A stretch of DNA of 64,000 nucleotides from Mucilaginibacter yixingensis. Its GTDB lineage: Bacteria > Bacteroidota > Bacteroidia > Sphingobacteriales > Sphingobacteriaceae. Position numbers and translations under genes: made by a program. The stretch covers positions 992,001-1,056,000 of the forward strand of contig NZ_CP160205.1 of assembly GCF_041080815.1 (NCBI RefSeq), in the 5' to 3' direction. This document shows positions 19,201-26,750 of this stretch, piece by piece. Within the stretch, counting starts at the first letter, position 1. Each line of letters begins with the position of its first letter. The notes beneath the pieces are model-generated. The model was not told the DNA's origin, did no database searches, and was given only the letters and a program-made list of their open reading frames with translations.

Positions 19201-19483
19201 AAGCTGTAAGATTGGCTGATAAGTTTACGGTTACAGAGCCAGATATGGTCAATGTTCCGCATATAACCGCAACGTCAACGGTAGGTGATTTAAAAGTTCC
19301 CGTTAGAGGTATAGTTACGTTATCTGTTGACAAATGTGGGTAGGTGCCGCCTGTCCAGTTTGAAGTATTGCTCCAGTTAGAATTGGTGCCTAGTCCCGTC
19401 CAGGTATAAGTAGCAGCAGATGCTTTGCCACATAACAACACCAGCCAGGTCATTAAAGTCCAAATAAGTAAACTCTTTTTCAA
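16280..19483 (-). CDS. Large secreted beta-strand repeat protein with type IX sorting domain
   Basis: 1067 residues. Signal peptide cut near CGKASA/ATYTW. Residues ~25-420 are a Ser/Thr/Gly/Asn-rich, parallel-beta-like region beginning ATYTWTGLGTNSNWSNTSNW, a pattern seen in Bacteroidota surface proteins. A middle part (~430-720) contains GxGYNLVGNPYPSTIDWD, typical of this protein class. The last ~80 residues form a type A T9SS C-terminal domain: LTVYPNPTISDLNVKLNN, VKVFDSSGQL, LLPGVYVVQI and a basic end KKITKAK. It is expected to be exported and anchored or released by the T9SS. Ligand is unknown. Confidence 0.85.
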   Translation of the reverse strand: MKKSLLIWTLMTWLVLLCGKASAATYTWTGLGTNSNWSNTSNWTGGTYPHLSTDNVTIPLTGTFKSPTVDVAVICGTLTISGSVTVNLSANLTASGAVTISNGVTAVINAASSTTFQISSGISVGSSSTTSITFSGNGATNLSGTFTASQNVTFAVSTGHTFSFNAGASYSGGNSTTVNNGGTLNINGTSSTGCTFTPGFQSSFTNTGTFAGTYVNWTEASNTVTMSNSGTFGLSNSTFSQTQSSTFTNTSNTSTFTTCTISLPNNNSYITASAGTVNLTGCTISLTGNPSYLSNSSTGNLHIYGSSSLAITGPNKPYISGAGTGSFTIDGGSSISVTNFGPQIKNSGKMYFGTSGSSCTVTLNSQPQDQSTGATVYNTGTMYLGSTSIIKFGNQYQTTVNNVGTFTLQSDANGSAAIGDMSGSSTNAIIGTYNVERYLAGQSSGTTADSKRNYRLISSPVSTTGLSGGVYTLSYLNTNSGGVTGIFTSGPSGGGFTYSPASGTANSTVYLYQETVASSNTSFNSGNFKGITKLDNGSNQVLYNDGSTSANAASLYAGNGFMVYYVGNNVSNTGTSTSTPTKASRVGGSYAAVDNSTMSASGKLNTGQIVTKMWFNSSNPSRSAVGTGYNLVGNPYPSTIDWDTFNTTTSTTGVYGPNLTGVIAVFDYASKNYGFYIPAALGTVSPTNNASHLIMSGQGFFVQVKSGQTSSTLTFNESCKSTSSPNFSNSPLMGVPVGQKVTQYVKLRVAKDSINRDEAIVMFDGKNQYEDSFDVYRLAGNGNIATLGTYPQGNSTLLAINHMQSIDSTTRVKIYANVISSTGIDTISAYGIETLDSRYDAFLIDHYKKDSLQISLYKRYNFNITSDTASYGTNRFELAFHKKPGLNYHLLSFTGMQVKDGIQLTWRVENEQNLTTFSVQKADGTQQFISIYGMQSDGRGTYTWLDKAPSTGVNTYRLQQNDPFENISYSKPITVNFDNSTSSGDALTVYPNPTISDLNVKLNNSSIPNQVLVKVFDSSGQLKLNKVTDGNHIQENIGNLLPGVYVVQILDNATQTLVGQKKITKAK

Positions 19484-19987
19484 AATCAGTAATCTTTAAT
19501 CAATAGTAATGCAAACCTCATGCACAAACGGCGCAGAAATTACCATCGTAAAAATAATAATAAAAAAAACGCTGTTTAGCTATGGTTAAACAGCGGTGTG
19601 AAGTGTAAAGGTTAATTAAAGTACTGATGTTTAGCTTGTTGTGATTTTTTTATTGGGGAAAAATGTATCCATATCGTGTAATTTATTCCCCAGTGTTGTA
19701 AGGTTGTGCAATAAATTGTAAAGTTTGAATGTTTTAACAATCAGGGGATTAACTATTGGTTGGAGTTTTATCTATACGTTATTTTTTTGGCGCTCTTGCG
19801 GGAGGGCTCGTCCGCATGGTAGTGCGGTCGCTGCTGCGCACTTTGCTTTTGCCGCCTTGGACAGACGGGCGTTTGGTGGGAGTGTCGGATGGGGACGGTT
19901 GGCTTTGGTTGGCTTTGTTATTTGTCACGCAGAGGAATAGAATCCCGGCGGCGGGACTATGGAGGTGAAATGACAAACAAGAGGGCT
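19484..19987. other. Long non-coding gap with a decayed palindromic element
   Basis: Upstream of the T9SS substrate gene. It includes an AT-rich stretch (19540-19770), a GC-rich stretch (19790-19910) with GGAGGG/GTCCGC/GTGCGG words, and a TTTGTCA (19921-19927) ... TGACAAA (19971-19977) palindrome with an inner TCCCG/CGGGA hairpin. Overlapping short ORFs on both strands here lack any protein-like character. Confidence 0.5.
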
Positions 19988-20156
19988 GTCAGTCTGAGCT
20001 TGTCGAAGACTCGCGCGGAGAGGCCCACCCACCATGCTTCGACGGGGCTCAGCATGACATCCTTTTTTAACTTGTCATGCTGAGGAACGAAGCATCTCTG
20101 TGGATGTAAATAGTGAGGCTTGTTCTCAAAGATGCTTTGCTATCGCTCAGCATGAC
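19988..20156. repeat. GTCAT...ATGAC palindromic elements, copies 3 and 4 in tandem
   Basis: Copy 3 (19988-20058) runs from GTCAGTCTGAGCTTGTCGAAG to CTTCGACGGGGCTCAGCATGAC. Copy 4 (20074-20156) runs from GTCATGCTGAGGAACGAAGCATC to GATGCTTTGCTATCGCTCAGCATGAC. Both have local hairpins. A CTCAAGA/TCTTGAG stem follows at 20179-20203. Confidence 0.8.
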
Positions 20157-20251
20157 AATATTAAATATCCTGTAAATCCTCAAGACGGCGAAGCCCTCTT
20201 GAGTGCCTATTAAAAACAATCAGACACAAGGAAAATTCGGTACGTCTCGGT

Positions 20252-21247
20252 TCACTTCTTCAGGCCCAGTATAGACCACTCAGTATCCTCCTTTGTAATC
20301 ACATTGGCCAATACACCCAGGCCGGTAATATCCATCTCTACCAGATCGCCAGGCTGTAGCCATTGTGTTTGGTAGTTAGGATCGTTAAGCAGGCCGGTAC
20401 CATTCAGTTCCAGGAAGCATCCCGTGCCTACCGTGCCCGAGCCAATCACGTCGCCCGGCAATACATCGCAGCCGTAGGCACAACGTTCAATAATCTCGGC
20501 AAAGGTCCAGTCCATATCCGCCATATTACCGCTAGATACGCGGATGCCGTTAACCGTGCAATTCATTTCCAGGTTATAGCTGTTGCCCACATGCCCGGGT
20601 TTGGTGGGTACTTTATAAGGCTCCAGTTCATCGGGTGTTACCAACCACGGACCAATCACCGTACTGAAATCCTTCCCCTTCGCAGGGCCCAGGTTCAGCA
20701 ACATTTCTTCCATTTGGAGGGTTCGGGCGCTCATATCATTCATAATCATATAACCGGCAATGTAGCTGTCGGCTTCGGCAGCACTAATGTTGCGGCCCTT
20801 TTTATTGAGTACCACGGCTACTTCCAGCTCAAAGTCCAGCTTCTGGAAATGGTCTGGCATGCAGGCAATTTCGCCCGGCCCCTGTATGGCATTATGATTG
20901 GTAAAATAAAAGACAGGATATTGATCAAACTCTGCAATCATCTCCACCTTCCGATTGCGCCGGGCTGCTTCTACGTGCTGCCGGAAAGCATATCCGTCCC
21001 GACATGATGCAGGGTGGGGCACAGGCGCTATCAGTTCAAAAAATAGCTCTTCTTTGGCCGCTAGTTGCCGGTCTAAAATAGCCTGGTTAATGCGTTTGGC
21101 ACGATCCATCAGCTCATCGCCGCCCCACAAAAACTCGTTCATGTTGTCGGGGATCAGCTTATCGCAGGAGTTGAGGTTATAAATGTGGCGGCCCGCAAAG
21201 ATGCCCAGATGCTCGCGGTCCTCGGTTTTGTAGGATACAAGTTTCAT
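20252..21247 (-). CDS. Fumarylacetoacetate hydrolase family protein
   Basis: 331 residues, the length of bacterial FAH-fold enzymes. Metal-binding acidic residues are visible in LDFELEVAVVLNKKG (ExE) and in MIMNDMSARTLQ (the NDxSAR signature). The C-terminal GDVIGSGTVGTGCFLE block is typical. Divergently placed next to homogentisate dioxygenase and 4-hydroxyphenylpyruvate dioxygenase, it most likely hydrolyses fumarylacetoacetate to fumarate and acetoacetate, the last step of tyrosine breakdown. Other FAH-family substrates cannot be excluded from sequence alone. Confidence 0.9.
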   Translation of the reverse strand: MKLVSYKTEDREHLGIFAGRHIYNLNSCDKLIPDNMNEFLWGGDELMDRAKRINQAILDRQLAAKEELFFELIAPVPHPASCRDGYAFRQHVEAARRNRKVEMIAEFDQYPVFYFTNHNAIQGPGEIACMPDHFQKLDFELEVAVVLNKKGRNISAAEADSYIAGYMIMNDMSARTLQMEEMLLNLGPAKGKDFSTVIGPWLVTPDELEPYKVPTKPGHVGNSYNLEMNCTVNGIRVSSGNMADMDWTFAEIIERCAYGCDVLPGDVIGSGTVGTGCFLELNGTGLLNDPNYQTQWLQPGDLVEMDITGLGVLANVITKEDTEWSILGLKK

Positions 21248-21285
21248 AAGTGATAATTGGTATAAGTAAAGCTAATGGTTTTGAA

Positions 21286-21401
21286 CCATGATTAAACGGA
21301 TTTTTAAGATTTGCAGGATATTAATCAATTGATTACGTTGTAGACTCGTTTTGCCGACATACTATTAAATCCTGTAAATCTTAAAAATCCTTTTAATCCC
21401 G
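21286..21401. repeat. Long-armed inverted repeat, copy 1
   Basis: ~34-bp arms at 21286-21319 and 21368-21401 around a ~48-bp loop. Core words are TTAAGATTTGCAGGAT (left) and ATCCTGTAAATCTTAA (right). A second copy with compensating changes lies at 31737-31905, and a fragment at 20168-20181. Confidence 0.8.
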
Positions 21402-21707
21402 GTTGATAAAAGCTATGCTTGCATATTAAATTTAAATCAATTAACTTCGTTCTTATGATCGTTCGCGCCATCCTCGGTTTCTATTGCTCTATGGGCCTCT
21501 CGTCCATGAGTGGGGCCGCGCTTTTTAGGGATGCCGTGCTCTCTAAGATCATTCTTGCGCAGCATTCGCGTTGATTTGTTGTTGAAGGGTTTGTACGTTT
21601 TACTAACCGTAGCATTCGCGAAACCTTTAACGTTTTGGTTCGTTTAAATATTAACCAGTTAACCATCGTTGCAACTTTATAACGTTACAACATTTCAACA
21701 GTCAGTT
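21402..21707. other. Intergenic DNA upstream of hmgA, no convincing gene
   Basis: About 300 bases between the inverted repeat and the chosen hmgA start. It contains repeated GCATTCGCG words (21561 and 21611 areas) and AT-rich DNA near 21640-21690. Two ORFs of 40-61 codons are present but have no supporting context. Confidence 0.4.
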
Positions 21708-22871
21708 ATGCCCATTTATCATACATTGGGACAAATTCCGCCGAAGCGGCATACACAATTCCGTAAGCCTGATGGTGGATTGTATGCCGAAGAACTGGTG
21801 TCGACCCAAGGTTTCTCCAGCGTCTACTCGCTGGTATACCACTGTCATCCGCCTACTTTGGTTAAAACGCTGGGCGAACCTTATTCGGTAGAGCCGGTTA
21901 TTGCGAGGGCCAAACACCTCAAGCATACCAGTCTGCTGGGTTTCAATGTGCACCCGCATGATGATTACCTGCAAAGCCGCAAGCCGGTGCTGGTTAATAA
22001 TGATCTGCATATCTCGCTGGCTGCGCCACGCAAAAGCATGACTGATTATTTCTATAAGAACAGCCAGGCTGATGAGGTGATCTTTGTTCATGTAGGTTCG
22101 GGCGTGCTGAAAACAGGTTTCGGGCAGATCAAATTTGGCTATGGCGATTACCTGGTAATCCCTCGCGGAACCATCTATCAACTAGAATTTGATACCGAAG
22201 ATAATCGCCTGTTTATTGTTGAAAGTTTCGGACCGATTCGTACGCCCAAACGCTACCGTAATGAGTTGGGGCAGTTGATGGAACATGCGCCTTATTGTGA
22301 GCGCGATATCCGTCGACCGTCAGACCTGCAAACTATCGACCAGCAAGGCGATTTTAAAATACTGATCAAAAAACAAGGACTCATCTATCCGTACATCTAC
22401 GGCAATCATCCGTTTGATTTTATAGGGTGGGATGGCTACCATTATCCGTGGGCCTTCTCCATTCATGATTTTGAGCCGATAACCGGTCGCCTGCATCAAC
22501 CGCCGCCGGTGCATCAAACCTTTGAGGGGCACAACTTTGTGCTGTGCTCATTTGTGCCGCGCAAGTTTGACTATCATCCGTTGAGCATACCTGCACCATA
22601 CAATCATAGCAATGTGGACAGCGATGAGGTGCTGTATTATGTCGATGGCGATTTTATGAGCCGCAAGAATGTAGTGAAAGGGCAGATCACCCTGCACCCG
22701 GCGGGCATCCCGCATGGGCCGCACCCTGGTTCGGTTGAAAAATCAATTGGCAAAGAGGCAACTGATGAGTTGGCTGTGATGATAGATCCGTTCCATCCGC
22801 TGCAATTAACTGAAGATGCGTTACTGATAGAAGATCCAAATTATTACCATAGTTGGGCCGACCCCTCCTAA
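21708..22871 (+). CDS. hmgA: Homogentisate 1,2-dioxygenase
   Basis: Opens the ring of homogentisate to maleylacetoacetate. The ATG at 21708 (MPIYHTLGQIPPKRH) is preferred over an upstream TTG at 21669, which would add 13 unlike residues. That gives 387 residues. Cupin-type iron ligands are expected in NHSNVDSDEVLYYVDG and LHPAGIPHGPHPG. FDFIGWDGYHYPWAF and PPPVHQTFEGHNFVLCSF are strong family blocks. The last codons and the TAA (22869-22871) fall inside a CCTCCCC palindrome, so the native C-terminus may have been altered. Confidence 0.95.
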   Translation: MPIYHTLGQIPPKRHTQFRKPDGGLYAEELVSTQGFSSVYSLVYHCHPPTLVKTLGEPYSVEPVIARAKHLKHTSLLGFNVHPHDDYLQSRKPVLVNNDLHISLAAPRKSMTDYFYKNSQADEVIFVHVGSGVLKTGFGQIKFGYGDYLVIPRGTIYQLEFDTEDNRLFIVESFGPIRTPKRYRNELGQLMEHAPYCERDIRRPSDLQTIDQQGDFKILIKKQGLIYPYIYGNHPFDFIGWDGYHYPWAFSIHDFEPITGRLHQPPPVHQTFEGHNFVLCSFVPRKFDYHPLSIPAPYNHSNVDSDEVLYYVDGDFMSRKNVVKGQITLHPAGIPHGPHPGSVEKSIGKEATDELAVMIDPFHPLQLTEDALLIEDPNYYHSWADPS

Positions 22872-22971
22872 CCTCCCCGAAGGGGAGGCACCTATAAGAA
22901 AACAAACAAAGCATGAATAGCACCTTACCCCTTGACCACCCTCTCCTTTAAAGGAGGGGGCCGGGGTGAGG
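22861..22971. repeat. Two CCTCCCC-type palindromes between hmgA and hpd
   Basis: 22861-22888 is a full copy that includes the hmgA stop. 22937-22971 is a variant with CTCCTTTAAAGGAG at its core and a CACC...GGGGTGAGG outer arm. A third similar stretch is within the start of hpd (23017-23042). Confidence 0.8.
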
Positions 22972-22989
22972 CAAAAATGAAGAACGAAA

Positions 22990-24129
22990 ATGCAAACGTC
23001 ACATAAAGAAGCCCACGCCCTCGGGGAGAGTTTGGGAGGGGTTGACTTTTTGCCTCTCAACGGTACCGACTATGTGGAATTCTACGTGGGCAACGCCAAG
23101 CAGGCGGCTCACTTTTATAAAACAGCCTTCGGCTTTCAAAGCCTGGCCTATGCCGGGCCGGAAACCGGCGTGCGCGACCATGCATCGTACGTGTTGCAGC
23201 AGGGCAAGATCAGGCTGGTACTTACATCGCCACTCCACTCAGACCACCCCGTTGCCGAGCACGTAAAAAAGCATGGCGATGGGGTGAAAATATTGGCCCT
23301 TTTGGTCGACGATGCTTTTGACGCCTTTGAGCAAACCACCGCACGCGGCGCGCAACCCTACCAAAAGCCGCAAACTTTTACCGACGAAAACGGCGAGGTG
23401 CGTACCAGTGGCATCAAGCTTTACGGCGAAACCGTACATCTGTTTGTAGAACGCAAAAACTACCGAGGCATTTTTTTGCCAGGCTACCAGAAATGGGAAA
23501 GCGAGTATGCGCCTGCAGACACCGGCTTGCTCTATGTAGACCATTGCGTTGGCAACGTAGGCTGGCACAAAATGAATAACTGGGTTAGCTTTTATGAGGA
23601 TGTAATGGGTTTCCGTAACATCCTGACGTTTGACGACAAGATGATTAGCACGGAATATTCTGCCCTGATGAGTAAGGTGATGAGCAACGGAAACGGCTTT
23701 GTAAAATTTCCCATCAATGAACCTGCCGAGGGTAAAAAGAAAAGCCAGATTGAAGAGTACCTGGAATTTTACGAGGGCGAAGGCGTGCAGCACCTGGCCC
23801 TCGCCACGCACGATATTGTAAAAACAGTAACCGATCTGCGTAGCCGTGGCGTGGAGTTTTTAAGGGTGCCGAACACCTATTATGAAGATCTGCTGGACCG
23901 CGTTGGACACATAGACGAAGACCTGGAACCGCTGAAACAACTTGGCATCCTGGTTGACCGTGATGACGAAGGCTACCTGCTGCAGATCTTCACCAAACCG
24001 GTAGAAGACCGGCCGACGGTATTCTTTGAAATTATCCAACGTAAGGGCGCACGTTCTTTCGGAGCAGGTAATTTCAAGGCGTTGTTTGAGGCCATAGAAC
24101 GCGAGCAGGAAGCTCGCGGCAATTTGTAA
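22990..24129 (+). CDS. hpd: 4-hydroxyphenylpyruvate dioxygenase
   Basis: Converts 4-hydroxyphenylpyruvate to homogentisate, feeding hmgA. 379 residues made of two vicinal-oxygen-chelate domains. The iron ligands are the His in YVDHCVGNV, the His in GVQHLALAT and the Glu in VFFEIIQRKG. The family body starts at FLPLNGTDYVEFYVGNAKQAAHFY. The preceding ~18 residues (AHALGESLGGVD) are encoded by DNA resembling the adjacent CCTCCCC repeat. A terminator follows. Confidence 0.97.
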   Translation: MQTSHKEAHALGESLGGVDFLPLNGTDYVEFYVGNAKQAAHFYKTAFGFQSLAYAGPETGVRDHASYVLQQGKIRLVLTSPLHSDHPVAEHVKKHGDGVKILALLVDDAFDAFEQTTARGAQPYQKPQTFTDENGEVRTSGIKLYGETVHLFVERKNYRGIFLPGYQKWESEYAPADTGLLYVDHCVGNVGWHKMNNWVSFYEDVMGFRNILTFDDKMISTEYSALMSKVMSNGNGFVKFPINEPAEGKKKSQIEEYLEFYEGEGVQHLALATHDIVKTVTDLRSRGVEFLRVPNTYYEDLLDRVGHIDEDLEPLKQLGILVDRDDEGYLLQIFTKPVEDRPTVFFEIIQRKGARSFGAGNFKALFEAIEREQEARGNL

Positions 24130-24165
24130 GCTTTTGTAACTATTAACTGATCTATATCAAGGAAA

Positions 24166-24192
24166 GAGCCGGGGCGAGCCCGGCTTTTTTCG
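24166..24192 (+). terminator. Rho-independent terminator after hpd
   Basis: AGCCGGG/CCCGGCT stem with a short GCGAG loop, followed by T6, about 37 bases after the stop. Confidence 0.85.
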
Positions 24193-24237
24193 TTTAGGTA
24201 TTTGTGGTAAGTTTACCATCACTAACCTATCCGAAGT

Positions 24238-24897
24238 ATGACCGTTCAGGAAGTTATTACCCATTTCAAAGAGCAATCATCGCCCGCATATCACGCTGGC
24301 ATGGCGCGCTTTGGTATAGATAGTTCAAAGGCGTTGGGTGTTAAGCTGCCCATTATTCGTAAGCTGGCTAAAAACATCAAAAAAGATCATACGCTGGCAA
24401 TGGAACTATGGGAGACCGATATCCATGAAGCAAAAATTCTGGCTACGCTGATTGCCGATCCGAAGCAATTAACGGAAGCACAAATGGACCATTGGACCCA
24501 CGGTTTTTACTCGTGGGATGTGTGCGACCAGGCTTGCGGTAACCTGTTTGTTTATGCGCCATTTGTGCTGGATAAGGTGTTGGAATACACCACCTCAGAG
24601 CACGAATTTGTAAAACGTGCGGGCTTTGTGTTGATGGCAGAATATGCGGTACATCAAAAAAAAGCTGACGACCGTATCCTGATCTCATTCCTCCCTATTA
24701 TAGAACGCGAAGCCTGGGACAACCGTAACTTTGTAAAAAAAGCCACCAACTGGGCATTGCGGCAAATAGGTAAGCGCAACACCATGCTGCGAAAGGTGGC
24801 TATTGATTGTGCTGAGCGGATTTTGGAGCAAGATAGCAAAGCGGCAAGGTGGATTGCTAAGGATGCATTGAAGGAGTTAAGCCCCCTAACCCCCTGA
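24238..24897 (+). CDS. AlkD-like DNA alkylation repair protein (HEAT-like repeats)
   Basis: 219 residues. All-helical, with the AlkD/AlkC-type pattern: GVKLPIIRKLAKNIKKDH, LWETDIHEAKILATLI, DVCDQACGNLF (the conserved WDVCD acidic motif) and NRNFVKKATNWALRQIGKRN. The family removes alkylated bases as a glycosylase, although some members lack activity. The last residues (SPLTP) and the TGA at 24895-24897 are encoded within a CCCCCTGAAGGGGG palindrome. A 12-bp palindrome GGTAAGTTTACC (24206-24217) lies upstream. Confidence 0.88.
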   Translation: MTVQEVITHFKEQSSPAYHAGMARFGIDSSKALGVKLPIIRKLAKNIKKDHTLAMELWETDIHEAKILATLIADPKQLTEAQMDHWTHGFYSWDVCDQACGNLFVYAPFVLDKVLEYTTSEHEFVKRAGFVLMAEYAVHQKKADDRILISFLPIIEREAWDNRNFVKKATNWALRQIGKRNTMLRKVAIDCAERILEQDSKAARWIAKDALKELSPLTP

Positions 24898-24975
24898 AGG
24901 GGGAACAACTGTGCTAGCCCGTTCAAGCGTCTGCGCTTGAACGAAATAATAAATTTTAGCGTCCACGCTAAAATT
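24880..24975. repeat. CCCCCT palindrome and two tandem perfect hairpins
   Basis: 24880-24905 is a CCTCCCC-family variant containing the alkD-like gene's stop. It is followed by two perfect 10-bp stems: CGTTCAAGCG/CGCTTGAACG (24920-24943) and AATTTTAGCG/CGCTAAAATT (24952-24975). They may act together as a transcript end. Confidence 0.75.
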
Positions 24976-25038
24976 ATGGGGCATTCAAGGTTGCTTGCTA
25001 AAGCTTATATTTGATATACACTCGTTTAAACTATTATC

Positions 25039-25500
25039 ATGAAAAAGTTCATCCTTCCGCTATTGCTGGCTTGCTTTACGCTGCTTGCTAAAGCTCAAAC
25101 TCCAAATCCTAATTATGATGAAGCCTTGGCTAAGAAGTTGGGTGCCGACGATTACGGCATGAAAAAATACGTCATGGCGTTCCTGAAAACCGGGCCGACA
25201 AAGATTGAGGATAAAGCCAAGCTAGCCGAGATACAAAAGGCTCATCTCAAAAACATCGGTAAACTGGCAGATGAGGGCAAACTGGTTGTAGCTGGTCCGT
25301 TTATGGATGGGGGTGAGGTAGAAGGCATTTTTATTTTTGACGTAAGGACGATTGAAGAAGCTCGCGCACTCACCAATACCGACCCGGCCATACAAGCGGG
25401 CGTTCTAACCATGGAACTGCGCCCGTTCTATTGCTCTGCAGCATTAAAAGAAGTAGCAGCAACGCATAAAAAACTAGCCAAGAAGAATTTTGCCGATTAA
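25039..25500 (+). CDS. YCII-related domain protein with signal peptide
   Basis: 153 residues. A cleavable signal peptide (cut after LLAKA/Q near residue 20) precedes a YCII-like domain: KYVMAFLKTGP, IQKAHLKNIGKLADEGKLVVAGPFMDGG, EGIFIFDVRTIEEARALTNTDPAIQAG. The pattern HxxNxxxLxxxGxLVxAGPF is diagnostic. Biochemical role is unknown. A TATATTTG -7-like box is at 25006-25013. Confidence 0.85.
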   Translation: MKKFILPLLLACFTLLAKAQTPNPNYDEALAKKLGADDYGMKKYVMAFLKTGPTKIEDKAKLAEIQKAHLKNIGKLADEGKLVVAGPFMDGGEVEGIFIFDVRTIEEARALTNTDPAIQAGVLTMELRPFYCSAALKEVAATHKKLAKKNFAD

Positions 25501-25504
25501 GCTT

Positions 25505-26116
25505 ATGGGAAACTTTGATATCCGTTTTGATACTTACATTGATAAAGCGGCGCCCTTTGCGCAACCGGTATTAATTCATCTGCGTCAGTTGATCCATCAG
25601 GCGGTGCCAGAGGTAACCGAGGGTTTGAAATGGGGGCACCCACATTTTGATTATAAAGGTCCGTTTGTGAGTATGGCTGCCTTTAAACAACATCTGGGTT
25701 TCAACTTTTGGAAAGCATCGTTGATGGACGATCCGGATGGGGTTTTCGTTAGAGGAGAAGAAAAACATTCGGCCGGTAACCTGGGCCAAATTTCCAGTCT
25801 GGCAGATTTGCCGCCGGATGATGTATTGATAGCCTACCTCAAAAATGCGGCAGCACTAAATGATGCCGGCAAAAAAGTAGCGCCCAAGAAACCGGCAGGT
25901 ACTCCAAAAGCAGAACTCGTTTTTCCGGAGGATCTGATGGAAGCCCTGGCACAAGCTGGCGCATTGGACAACTTTGAAAAGATGAGCTACACCAACAAAA
26001 AAGAATACCTGGATTGGCTAACCGAAGCCAAAACCGATGCCACACACCAGAAGCGCCTGCAAACTACAGTAGAGCAGGTGAAGGAGGGGAAATCAAGGCA
26101 TTGGAAATATCACTAA
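25505..26116 (+). CDS. YdeI/DUF1801-type protein
   Basis: The ATG at 25505 (MGNFDIRFD) is chosen over an upstream TTG that overlaps the previous gene; 203 residues remain. The N-terminal DUF1801-like domain (to about 110) includes LRQLIHQAVPEVTEGLKWGHPHF and GPFVSMAAFKQHLGFNF. The C-terminal part (PEDLMEALAQAGALDNFEKMSYTNKKEYLDWLTEAKTDATHQKRL) is the bacteriocin-protection YdeI/OmpD-associated domain. Function is uncertain; the C-terminal domain is associated with stress or bacteriocin tolerance in some species. It starts 4 bases after the YCII gene, so they are likely cotranscribed. Confidence 0.85.
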   Translation: MGNFDIRFDTYIDKAAPFAQPVLIHLRQLIHQAVPEVTEGLKWGHPHFDYKGPFVSMAAFKQHLGFNFWKASLMDDPDGVFVRGEEKHSAGNLGQISSLADLPPDDVLIAYLKNAAALNDAGKKVAPKKPAGTPKAELVFPEDLMEALAQAGALDNFEKMSYTNKKEYLDWLTEAKTDATHQKRLQTTVEQVKEGKSRHWKYH

Positions 26117-26146
26117 ACCCCTCCCAACCTCCCCGAAGGGGAGGAG
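26117..26146. repeat. CCTCCCC-TTCG-GGGGAGG element
   Basis: Full consensus copy beginning in the base right after the TAA of the YdeI-family gene. Confidence 0.85.
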
Positions 26147-26165
26147 TAAAGAAAGAATAGCGGGT

Positions 26166-26324
26166 GTCACCCTGAGTTCCGTCGAAGGGTGTGAGGGCTA
26201 AAATAACCAACTATGCTTTGATAAGACTGATATGATAAAACAGAGGCCGTCCGCAATTACTCGCGGACGGCCTCTGTTTTGTTAATAGGGTTGACTATTG
26301 GCCTTCGACGGAGCTAAGGATGAC
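26166..26324. repeat. GTCAT-type element, copy 5, interrupted by a terminator
   Basis: Left arm GTCACCCTGAGTTCCGTCGAAGG (from 26166) and right arm CCTTCGACGGAGCTAAGGATGAC (to 26324) are inverted, with the terminator at 26237-26282 between them. Confidence 0.65.
26237..26282 (+). terminator. Strong hairpin terminator (18-bp perfect stem)
   Basis: AAAACAGAGGCCGTCCGC (26237-26254) pairs exactly with GCGGACGGCCTCTGTTTT (26263-26280). Serves the YCII/YdeI transcript. Confidence 0.9.
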
Positions 26325-26370
26325 AGCCTTTGCGCTCTTTTTATAAACATAATACTAATGTCGTCGCTCG

Positions 26371-26556
26371 GCTCCAGTCCACAAGTGTTGGGAGGACGAA
26401 AACAAAGCGAGGGCTGAGCGATTCCCCTCTTGAGAGGGGTGGAGGGGTGTGTCCTTTGTGCGTGCGAAATGACACACCCCTGCAGCCGCACATTCAACGC
26501 GCCCCCTCTCAAGAGCGGATTTTAGCTCATCCCAACACCTGTGGGCTCCAGCCGAT
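26371..26556. repeat. Nested ~185-bp palindromic element, copy A
   Basis: Outer arms CCACAAGTGTTGGG (from 26380) and CCCAACACCTGTGG (to 26544). Inside are CCCCTCTTGAGAGGGG, then GGGGTGTGTC...GACACACCCC, then CCCCCTCTCAAGAGCGG followed by ATTTTAGCTC. Further dyads continue to 26655 (GGCCTCTGGCC/GGCCAGAGGCC, GTCACTCGCG/CGCGAGCGAC). ORFs across it are artefacts. Confidence 0.85.
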
Positions 26557-26670
26557 TGACCGCTATCCCGCGGCCTCTGGCCGCCGTGGCTAACTGACTT
26601 GCATACGCCGGCCAGAGGCCGTAAGATAGTCGTCACTCGCGAAGACGCGAGCGACTGCATCACGATTAGA

Positions 26671-26711
26671 CAAACAACAAAGGTCCGCTTTTAGCGGACC
26701 TTTGTTGTTTG
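26671..26711 (-). terminator. Strong hairpin terminator (18-bp perfect stem) for the rnr/prenyl synthase operon
   Basis: CAAACAACAAAGGTCCGC and GCGGACCTTTGTTGTTTG pair perfectly around a short TTTTA loop. It lies 40 bases beyond the prenyl synthase stop; the minus-strand reading gives a T-containing right arm. Confidence 0.85.
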
Positions 26712-26720
26712 TATTTTTAT

Positions 26721-26750
26721 CTCCTCCCCCTCGGGGAGGCCGGGTGGGGT
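26721..26750. repeat. CCTCCCC-type element abutting a stop codon
   Basis: CTCCTCCCCCTCGGGGAGG then CCGGGTGGGGT, ending exactly at the minus-strand TAA (26753-26751) of the prenyl diphosphate synthase gene. Confidence 0.8.

Noticed and set aside
19725..20083. Overlapping short ORFs upstream of the T9SS substrate
   Set aside because: They cover GC-rich decayed repeat DNA on both strands with no conserved features or spacing.
21455..21574. A 40-codon plus-strand ORF with a start codon upstream of hmgA
   Set aside because: Readable, but it has no context, ribosome site or family motif; a counter-strand ORF of 61 codons overlaps it.
24880..24975. CRISPR-like array
   Set aside because: The repeats are hairpin pairs with different sequences, not regularly spaced direct repeats.
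26282..26663. ORFs of 76-102 codons across the nested repeat
   Set aside because: They are translations of palindromic elements and recur at 33254-33632, where the same repeat lies.
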